A DNA stretch of 5,359 bases. Origin: Thermofilaceae archaeon (GTDB taxonomy: Archaea > Thermoproteota > Thermoprotei > Thermofilales > Thermofilaceae). The notes beneath the pieces were generated by a model. That model was not told where the DNA came from. It was given only the letters and a program-made list of their open reading frames with translations, and made no database searches. Shown here one piece after another: positions 1 to 4,507 of this stretch (position 1 is its first letter; every line of letters begins with the position of its first letter). The stretch lies in assembly GCA_027027675.1 (NCBI GenBank), contig JALVKT010000048.1, positions 1 to 5,359 on the forward strand, written 5' to 3'. Both the position numbers and the translations under genes were made by a program.

Positions 1-7
1 GTCCGAG

Positions 8-865
8 TTGCTCAGCGAGGAGAGGCTTGCACTGCTGCTGCGCGCAGCTTACGACGAGGAAGCCCTGGTGGAGCTGGCCCGCGACCCCGAGGCCGCGCTG
101 CGCGACCTCGACGAGGCCGCGGGGAGGCTCGGCGACCCCTCCTTGCACCTTGTGAAGCTCTACCTCCTACTCCTCACTGGGAGGCCGGCCGCCGCCCTGG
201 CGCACTTCCAGGAGTGGTTCAGCGTGATCTCCCAGAGCCTCGACGTGCTCAGGGAGTACCTCATCCTAGCCTACCAGCTGGGGTGCAGGGGGAGCTGCGA
301 CGCGGTCCTCAGGGACGTTGAGGGCCGCTTCCTCGGCGGCGGGGACCCGAGGCTGGGCCTGTGGCTCGGCGAGACGCTCGTCTTCATCTCGTACACTCTC
401 CCGCCCGGGGAGAGGCGCAGGTACGCGAAGTGGGCGGTCAAGGTGCTGGAGGAGGCTAGGAGGCGCGTCCCGGTGCAGCTGAAGGAGAGGGCCGGCATCC
501 TCCTACGGCTCGCGAGGAAGATGAGGAAGGGGGACCTGGTGCCAAGCATGGGCATGGCGCTGCGCATGGTCCTCTACAACGAGGGGGTCGCGGAGGAGCT
601 GAAGAAGAGGCACGGTCTCGGCGACCCCGACCCGGAGCTTGCGAAGAGGGTATACCTCGCGTCGAAGTTCTACACGGAGGAGAAGTGCGCCACCTGCCCG
701 AGGCCGCCCGAGGTGAAGGAGGCCTGCCGGCGCGGCCTGCTCCCCTGCATATATGAGCCCGTGTTCGAGCTCTACGTGAAGCTCAAAGAGAAGGAGGGGG
801 GCGTCGAGGCGCCGGAGTGGGCCGTGGAGAAGAGCAGGATACTCACGGCGTTGAGGGGCGAGTAG
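8..865 (+). CDS. Hypothetical helical (TPR-like) protein with C-terminal four-cysteine cluster; possibly 5'-partial
   Basis: I do not recognise this protein. Read from the TTG at 8 it is 285 residues, rich in Leu, Ala, Arg and Glu, and looks like a run of amphipathic helices, as in TPR or other alpha-solenoid proteins (inference from composition and heptad-like spacing). No signal peptide or membrane segment is visible. Four cysteines near the C terminus are spaced CxxC-x9-C-x6-C (C227, C230, C240, C247), which would suit a Zn or Fe-S site. Two more lie at C93 and C97 (CxxxC). The reading frame is open to the left edge (Ser-Glu precede the TTG), so the true start may be upstream and TTG 8 is only the first possible start in view. 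It ends with TAG, followed by a promoter-like gap, so it is probably not cotranscribed with the next gene. It could be a protein-binding scaffold or a metal-binding regulator; nothing seen decides this. Confidence 0.75.
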   Translation: MLSEERLALLLRAAYDEEALVELARDPEAALRDLDEAAGRLGDPSLHLVKLYLLLLTGRPAAALAHFQEWFSVISQSLDVLREYLILAYQLGCRGSCDAVLRDVEGRFLGGGDPRLGLWLGETLVFISYTLPPGERRRYAKWAVKVLEEARRRVPVQLKERAGILLRLARKMRKGDLVPSMGMALRMVLYNEGVAEELKKRHGLGDPDPELAKRVYLASKFYTEEKCATCPRPPEVKEACRRGLLPCIYEPVFELYVKLKEKEGGVEAPEWAVEKSRILTALRGE

Positions 866-867
866 CA

Positions 868-880
868 GCTATATATTATC
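868..880 (+). promoter_or_regulatory. TATA box for the DsbA-like gene
   Basis: The AT-rich stretch AGCTATATATTATC at about 867-880 stands out in a GC-rich background and lies in the only gap between the first two genes. Its centre is about 35 bases upstream of the ATG at 909. With the usual archaeal spacing of about 25 bases from TATA box to start site, transcription would begin near 898-902 and leave a leader of only some 7-11 bases. A weak Shine-Dalgarno-like GAGTGGT at 899-905 precedes the ATG. Position and composition are seen; promoter function is inferred. Confidence 0.6.
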
Positions 881-908
881 CCCGGCGGAAACATTACCGA
901 GTGGTCTA

Positions 909-2297
909 ATGGCAGGTAAAAGAAGTAAAAAGAAGGCCCCGGACCCGAAGACGCTCCTCCTACTAGGCATAATCGTCGTGCTCGCCGCCGCCCTCGCCGT
1001 CTCCCTCTGGCAGCTCCAGCAGTTACAGAGGCCCCCGGCGACGCCGCAGGCCGGGCAGCCCCAGCAGGGCCAGGGCGGGGCCGCGCAGAAGCCCCAGGGC
1101 CAGCCTGGGAGCCAGGCATCGCTGGCGCAGTGCAGGGGGGAAAGGGTTCTCGTATACGTCTACGCCGGCGAGGAGCAGAGGAAGGCGGCTAAGACCGCGT
1201 TCCAGCTGCTAGAGCTTATACTCAGGAACAGCGGGATAAACACTACCGGCATAGGCAGGTGCACCGTGCCGGCCAGCGGCGTCGGCGAGAGGCTGCGCGC
1301 ATACCCGGCGGTGCTCTACAAGGGCATACACGAGCTCGACAAGTACAAGACGGGCGAGGTGGACGGATTCTACACGCTAGGCCCCCACTTCTCCATAGGC
1401 CTCGCGGAGAGGATAGGCGTGAAGCCCGTCCTCACGTACAAGGCTGCCGCCCTCATAGTGGAGGGAGATGCGCCGCTCACCCAGGTAGACGTGGACGAGG
1501 CCAGGCTCCGCGCCTTCCTCGTACAGTTCGCCGCCGCAAACATCACAAAGGTGGAGAAGATAAAGGCCTCAGAGGCCCCCGTGAAGCTGAGCTACTACCC
1601 CAGCATCATACTCGTCTCCAACGACCCCCTCGACAAGGGCCTAGACTACCTGAAGGCGCTGGGCAACGGGTACTACGTGCCGGGAGACTTCGCCCAAAAG
1701 GTGATCCCGCGTTACCTCGGCGCGCGGGCCGTGGAGACCGTCGAGCCGCCCCCCAAGGAGCTCCAGGGAGGCCCCACGGTGGGCGGGGAGGCGGAGGCCG
1801 AGCTCTACATACTCGAGGACTACTGGTGCCCATTCTGCGCCAGGCTCTACAAGGACGACGGGGCGCAGCTGGAGAGCCTCGTCAAGGAGGGCACGCTGAG
1901 GCTCCACTTCGTAGACCTGCTCATCCACCCGCAGGTGGTAAAGCTGCACGCCCTCGCCAACTGCCTATACAACAAGACAGGCGACGGCTGGAAGTACCTC
2001 CAGTTCACCGAGAAGATATACGCCCTGCTGAGCCAGGGCAAGGAGCCCCAGCTCTCAGACGCCGAGACCATCGCGAGGGAGATATACGGCAACGCGACCC
2101 TCCAGGAGGCAATGGCCTGCCTCGACGGAGAGGTGAACACGGTGCTCCAGAAAAGCCAGGCCCTCGGGAAGCTAGGCTTCTCCGCGACGCCCACGCTCTA
2201 CTTTTGGAACCCCAAGCTCAAGAAGGGGCTCATAGTGAGGGGCTACATAACGCCCGACCAGCTCGACAGTATCGTCGAGTGGGTAACGCAGCCCTAA
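909..2297 (+). CDS. Membrane-anchored DsbA-like thiol-disulfide oxidoreductase (thioredoxin fold, CPFC)
   Basis: Probably a protein that makes or reshuffles disulfides outside the cytoplasmic membrane. The 462 residues begin with a Lys/Arg-rich N terminus (2-14), one hydrophobic helix (about 16-34), then a Gln/Pro/Gly-rich linker (about 35-72). The positive N terminus predicts an N-in, C-out anchor. The C-terminal domain (about 295-462) is DsbA-like: WCPFC at 306-310 (C307, C310) after a beta strand, a helical insertion, and the cis-proline loop SATP with P428. The middle region (73-285) lacks CxxC but has two strand-like motifs, YPAV (P133) and YPSI (P231), that resemble cis-Pro strands of degenerate thioredoxin folds (inference). 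The other cysteines form possible pairs, C75/C118 and C352/C404. Four N-x-T sequons (as in INTT, ANIT, YNKT, GNAT) suit surface exposure. The ATG at 909 follows a TATA box with a short leader. It appears to be transcribed alone. The fold is well supported; oxidase versus isomerase activity is not. Confidence 0.88.
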   Translation: MAGKRSKKKAPDPKTLLLLGIIVVLAAALAVSLWQLQQLQRPPATPQAGQPQQGQGGAAQKPQGQPGSQASLAQCRGERVLVYVYAGEEQRKAAKTAFQLLELILRNSGINTTGIGRCTVPASGVGERLRAYPAVLYKGIHELDKYKTGEVDGFYTLGPHFSIGLAERIGVKPVLTYKAAALIVEGDAPLTQVDVDEARLRAFLVQFAAANITKVEKIKASEAPVKLSYYPSIILVSNDPLDKGLDYLKALGNGYYVPGDFAQKVIPRYLGARAVETVEPPPKELQGGPTVGGEAEAELYILEDYWCPFCARLYKDDGAQLESLVKEGTLRLHFVDLLIHPQVVKLHALANCLYNKTGDGWKYLQFTEKIYALLSQGKEPQLSDAETIAREIYGNATLQEAMACLDGEVNTVLQKSQALGKLGFSATPTLYFWNPKLKKGLIVRGYITPDQLDSIVEWVTQP

Positions 2298-2298
2298 C

Positions 2299-2306
2299 CC
2301 TTTTTG
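2299..2306 (+). promoter_or_regulatory. T tract: candidate vapBC TATA box and/or terminator of the DsbA-like gene
   Basis: The run CCCTTTTTG (2298-2306) begins directly after the DsbA-like stop codon. Two readings fit. As a T tract it could end transcription of the upstream gene, since archaeal intrinsic termination needs little more than a U run. As a promoter element its centre lies about 31 bases before the ATG at 2334, the spacing expected for a leaderless crenarchaeal transcript. No other AT-rich box exists in this 36-base gap, so I slightly favour a promoter role. Only the tract and its spacing are seen. Confidence 0.4.
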
Positions 2307-2324
2307 CGCGGGGGACGCGTATCC

Positions 2325-2344
2325 CTAGTAGGCATGCCTACTAG
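2325..2344. promoter_or_regulatory. Perfect 20-bp palindrome over the vapB start codon; candidate operator
   Basis: CTAGTAGGCA (2325-2334) is followed at once by its exact reverse complement, giving a 20-base perfect inverted repeat with no spacer. The symmetry axis lies inside the ATG start codon of the antitoxin gene (2334-2336). If the T tract at 2299-2306 is the promoter, the palindrome covers the predicted transcription start. VapB and VapBC complexes are known to bind inverted repeats in their own promoters, so an autoregulatory operator is the natural inference. In RNA it could also fold into a hairpin that hides the start codon. Confidence 0.6.
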
Positions 2345-2594
2345 ACTGAAGGTAAAGGTTACTAGGAACTACCAGGTCACCGTCCCAGCCCCCATAAGGG
2401 AGCGCGTAAAGATACGCGAGGGAGACGTACTCCTCGTCTACACCGACGGCCGACGCATAATACTCGAGAAGGCGGAGGCCGACATCTCAAAGCTCGAGAT
2501 AAGGCTCGGCGGAAAAGTCGACTGGCGCGCCGTGGAAGAGGCCGTCCGCGAGTCGGCCTACCGGGTGGCCGAGGAGGGCGGTGCCCAGCATTGA
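2334..2594 (+). CDS. vapB: VapB-type antitoxin, AbrB/SpoVT (swapped-hairpin) DNA-binding protein
   Basis: Probable antitoxin of a type II VapBC pair; it should bind the PIN toxin encoded next and repress the shared promoter. The 86-residue product has an AbrB-type swapped-hairpin domain at about 5-46, with the typical pattern of a basic strand, NYQVTVPAPIRERVKIREGD (12-31), then a strand ending in ILEK. The rest (47-86), with an amphipathic helix (WRAVEEAVRESAYRVAEE), would be the toxin-wrapping tail. The ATG at 2334 was chosen because the AbrB domain begins right after it; a TTG at 2304 in frame would add ten residues that look unlike the family and would overlap the T tract. The TGA stop at 2592-2594 overlaps the TTG proposed for the toxin (TTGA), a common sign of translational coupling. 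A perfect palindrome spans its start codon. Confidence 0.88.
   Translation: MPTRLKVKVTRNYQVTVPAPIRERVKIREGDVLLVYTDGRRIILEKAEADISKLEIRLGGKVDWRAVEEAVRESAYRVAEEGGAQH
2570..2583 (+). promoter_or_regulatory. Ribosome-binding site deciding the vapC start
   Basis: GAGGAGGGCGGTG within the end of vapB is purine-rich and matches the archaeal anti-Shine-Dalgarno. Its GGTG core (2580-2583) lies 7 bases before the TTG at 2591. The GTG at 2581, which opens the longest frame for the toxin, sits inside this motif and so is more likely part of the binding site than a start codon. Confidence 0.5.
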
Positions 2595-2982
2595 AGGCCG
2601 TCGTAGACAAAACGTTCTCGTAGCCGTTATGGTGGTGGACGACACAAACCACGGCCGCGCCCTCCAAGCCTGGCGGAAAATAGGCGAGGCATACGTGCCA
2701 GCCGTGGTGGTCAGCGAGCTAGCCTACTTCCTCCTAAAACACGGGGTGGGGCTTGAGCCGCTCCACGTGCTGGCCGCGGACCCCAAGGTTGAGTTCGTAG
2801 ACGTTACGGGAGACGATGTGCTCTTCGCCATCCAGCACGGAGACAGGGTGAGAGGGCCGGACGACTTCAACGACCTCCTCATCCTCTCGGCCGCCCTCAG
2901 GCTAGGGTACCCCCTAGCAACGTTCGACGAGGAGCTGGCCGGCCTATACAGGGGCCTCGGCGGGCGCAGAGTAATAGCCTAG
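2591..2982 (+). CDS. vapC: VapC-type PIN-domain toxin with apparent 1-base frameshift near its 5' end
   Basis: Probable toxin of the VapBC pair; VapC proteins are Mg-dependent PIN-fold endoribonucleases. PIN acidic residues are visible downstream: the Glu of VVVSELAYFL, the Asp pair in PDDFNDLLIL and the Asp of ATFDEEL. The family's usual N terminus, (M)KAVVD-TNVLVAV, is split between frames. TTG 2591 reads (M)KAVVD, with the first catalytic Asp at 2606-2608, then hits TAG at 2621. NVLVAV onward continues in the frame one base back, starting at 2611. Losing one C from GACACAAAC would give exactly the GACAAAAC present. The intact frame could instead open at GTG 2581 (133 residues), but its first ten residues are not PIN-like and omit the catalytic Asp. 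TTG 2591 overlaps the vapB stop and has a good ribosome-binding site. Either a sequencing error, a real inactivating deletion or frameshifting explains this. Repaired, the protein would be about 130 residues, normal for VapC. Confidence 0.82.
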
Positions 2983-3001
2983 ACCCCGGGCCATAGATAC
3001 C

Positions 3002-3733
3002 GTGCAGCACGTGATACTCCTGGGCCACGGAGGCGTGAAGGGCCCCCACATGAACACGATAAGCGCCTTCAAGCAGGCCCTCGCCCAGGGCGCCCACGGC
3101 TTCGAGGTGGACGTGAGGGACACCGCGGACGCGAGGCTCGTAGCCCTCCACGACCCCCACTTCGAGGCCCAGGGCAGAACCTACAGGGTCTCAGACCTCA
3201 CCCTCCCCCAGCTCCGCCGCATACACCCTAGGGGCGAGGAGCTGGCCACGCTCGACGAGGCGCTAGCCCAGCTACCCCGCGCCCTCGTAGACGTGGACGC
3301 GAAGACCCCCAGGGCGGCGAGGCTGGCCGCGGCACTCGTCGAGGAGGAGGGCTACACGTGGAGGACGCTTCTCTCAGCCGACACGAGAGAAATACTCGTG
3401 GCCGCGAGGAAGGCGTCGCGCAACCTGAGGCTCGGCTACTCGGTAACCAGCCTTCGCGGCCTGGCAGCGCTCCCCCTCGCTGCGCTCACAGGGCTGTACT
3501 CTGTGCACGCGCCCCTCGACGGGATACGAGTGCTAGGGCTTAGGACGTACAGGCTGCTCCTACGTGCCGTGAGGAGCCGCGGCGTAAAAGTGGCCGTGTG
3601 GAGCTGGAAGGCGAACGAGGAGGAGGCGCTGCCCCTGGTTGACGGCCTATACGACATCCTTATAGCCGACAGCCCGGCCAGGGCCGCGGCGCTTCTCCGA
3701 GGCAGGCTCGCCCCCGTCCCCGCCTTCCCCTAG
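3002..3733 (+). CDS. Glycerophosphodiester phosphodiesterase-like protein (GDPD family, divergent)
   Basis: GDPD enzymes are TIM-barrel metal-dependent hydrolases that split glycerophosphodiesters into an alcohol and glycerol phosphate; in an archaeon the substrates may be lipid head-group fragments. The 243 residues show the family landmarks: LLGHGG (H9), NTISAF (18-23), FEVDV (E35, D37), LHDPHF (H50), the strand LVDVDAK (D97, D99), and near the C terminus VAVWSW followed by GLYDILIADSP. Three signature positions differ: HRG is HGG (the Arg is Gly), PENT is HMNT, and the metal-binding Glu of the usual N-I-E-I-K strand is Asp (D99). The catalytic histidines and two metal ligands remain. No signal peptide is seen, so it is probably cytoplasmic. 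GTG 3002 is the first start, with GTG 3011 possible (it would start MILLGHGG); neither has a clear ribosome-binding site. It lies 19 bases after vapC on the same strand and may be cotranscribed. Its 3' end overlaps the convergent nucleotidyltransferase gene. Confidence 0.82.
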   Translation: MQHVILLGHGGVKGPHMNTISAFKQALAQGAHGFEVDVRDTADARLVALHDPHFEAQGRTYRVSDLTLPQLRRIHPRGEELATLDEALAQLPRALVDVDAKTPRAARLAAALVEEEGYTWRTLLSADTREILVAARKASRNLRLGYSVTSLRGLAALPLAALTGLYSVHAPLDGIRVLGLRTYRLLLRAVRSRGVKVAVWSWKANEEEALPLVDGLYDILIADSPARAAALLRGRLAPVPAFP

Positions 3734-4129
3734 CCCGGCGGGGTACACCCTAACCCAGTACCTCGCCGCATCTCTAAGCGCAACGCTACGTCTCACCCGG
3801 CGCTCCAGCTCGCCGCGCGTGAGGGGTATGAGCGTGGCGTCGCGGGGCTTGTCCCAGAGCCTGTAGAGGAGGCTCAGCCTGTCAAGGTACGGTATGCGGC
3901 TCCAGTCCTCGGAGACCACTATGAGGTCTACGTCACTGTCAACCTTGTAGTCGCCACGCGCGACGCTCCCGAACAACAGTATCTCCTCCACGCGTATGCC
4001 CTGGGCTGCTAGCTTCTCGGCGAGCCAGCGGGCCCAGCCCTCAATCTCCCTGAGAAGCCTCCTCCAACGCCTCCTCCGCTGCTCTAACAACTCTGGAAGC
4101 CGTTTCCACTGCTCTTCTCGCCGTTGCAT
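3647..4129 (-). CDS. MNT-family minimal nucleotidyltransferase (antitoxin-type partner of HEPN)
   Basis: In HEPN/MNT modules the MNT protein is the usual antitoxin and can transfer nucleotides to its HEPN partner. The 160 residues begin with a very basic helix (RRRRWRRLLREIEGWARWLAEKL), followed by the nucleotidyltransferase core LLFGSVARGD (51-60) and SDVDLIVV (65-72) with metal-binding D66 and D68. The position of the third family Asp, normally just before LIP, is Thr (T99 in DATLIPLT); D97 lies two residues earlier. The ATG at 4129 was chosen; it lies inside the HEPN gene, giving an 89-base overlap. A shorter start is possible (TTG 4090), but one beyond the overlap would cut into the helix before GSVARG. 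The low-complexity, charged C-terminal tail (about 131-160) is encoded opposite the end of the phosphodiesterase gene. Family is confident; antitoxin role is inferred from the neighbour. Confidence 0.88.
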   Translation of the reverse strand: MQRREEQWKRLPELLEQRRRRWRRLLREIEGWARWLAEKLAAQGIRVEEILLFGSVARGDYKVDSDVDLIVVSEDWSRIPYLDRLSLLYRLWDKPRDATLIPLTRGELERRVRRSVALRDAARYWVRVYPAGLGEGGDGGEPASEKRRGPGRAVGYKDVV

Positions 4130-4475
4130 TGCTTATAGCCTCGTCGGGCAGTCCCTCAGTTATATCCGGGTAACGAGCTATATAGTAGTACTGTGTAAGC
4201 TCCCTAGCACTTTCCACCTCCTCATCGGAGAGGCCGAGCGTCGAGCCAAGCTCTTCGAAGAGCCTATGTATACTGCGGGTATGAGGCGCGTACCCCTTCA
4301 CAGCTATGAGCACGGCTTTAAGGGCCTTCTCCGCCGCCTGCTGGGCCCAGAACACAGCTGCTCCCCTGTCGCCCTCACCCATGCTTCTATACGCCCTCTC
4401 CAGATCCCTCTTCGCAGTCCTGATCCACCAAAAAGCCTCCTCCCTAACCTCCGGCAACCCAATCCCCAACCACAC
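4041..4475 (-). CDS. HEPN-domain protein (partner of MNT nucleotidyltransferase)
   Basis: HEPN proteins are small all-helical proteins; many are RNases acting as toxins beside an MNT antitoxin. From GTG 4475 the product is 144 residues, typical for the family. Landmarks: EEAFWWIRTAKRDLERA (12-28), the conserved helix VFWAQQAAEKALKAVLIAVKG (41-61), HTRSIHRLFEELG (65-77), and QYYYIARYPD (95-104). This matches the archaeal HEPN group with an ARYPD motif. The RX4-6H motif of RNase-active HEPN toxins is not visible at its usual place. Possible starts are TTG 4496, GTG 4475, TTG 4469 and TTG 4457; GTG 4475 is preferred because GGAG lies five bases upstream of it. The gene follows the glycosidase by 26 bases on the same strand and overlaps the MNT gene by 89 bases, so the two are surely cotranscribed. 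It could be a toxin or a regulatory nucleotide-binding subunit. Confidence 0.87.
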   Translation of the reverse strand: MWLGIGLPEVREEAFWWIRTAKRDLERAYRSMGEGDRGAAVFWAQQAAEKALKAVLIAVKGYAPHTRSIHRLFEELGSTLGLSDEEVESARELTQYYYIARYPDITEGLPDEAISNATARRAVETASRVVRAAEEALEEASQGD

Positions 4476-4496
4476 TACAACTCCGGGTAGTGGCAA

Positions 4497-4507
4497 AAGG
4501 CTTATAG
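4497..4507 (-). promoter_or_regulatory. Possible TATA box for the HEPN/MNT pair
   Basis: On the minus strand the sequence CTATAAGCCTTTT overlaps the glycosidase stop codon (TAA at 4504-4502). Its TATAA core is centred about 28 bases before GTG 4475, which fits a leaderless or very short-leader transcript. The adjoining TTTT could instead help end the glycosidase transcript. Only the composition and spacing are seen; readthrough from the glycosidase gene is equally possible. Confidence 0.35.

Noticed and set aside
898..916. GAGTGGTCTAATGGCAGG resembles the D arm of a tRNA.
   Set aside because: No acceptor-stem complement, anticodon arm or T-arm (GGTTCGA-type) follows; the downstream bases encode the Lys-rich start of the DsbA-like protein.
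1021..1120. CAG/CCC-rich low-complexity DNA as a possible tandem repeat.
   Set aside because: There is no regular repeat unit; it encodes the Gln/Pro/Gly-rich linker of the DsbA-like protein.
2304..2333. TTG 2304 as an upstream start for the VapB-type antitoxin.
   Set aside because: It lies in the T tract just after the previous stop, has no ribosome-binding site, and adds residues outside the AbrB domain.
1259..2344. A 361-residue open frame overlapping the DsbA-like gene.
   Set aside because: Its Arg/Pro/Gly/His-rich, low-complexity product is typical of an out-of-frame shadow in GC-rich DNA; the other frame has clear family motifs.
2581..2590. GTG 2581 as the start of the PIN toxin.
   Set aside because: It opens the longest uninterrupted frame, but the residues it adds (MPSIEGRRRQ) are not PIN-like and skip the catalytic Asp, and the codon lies in the ribosome-binding site for TTG 2591.
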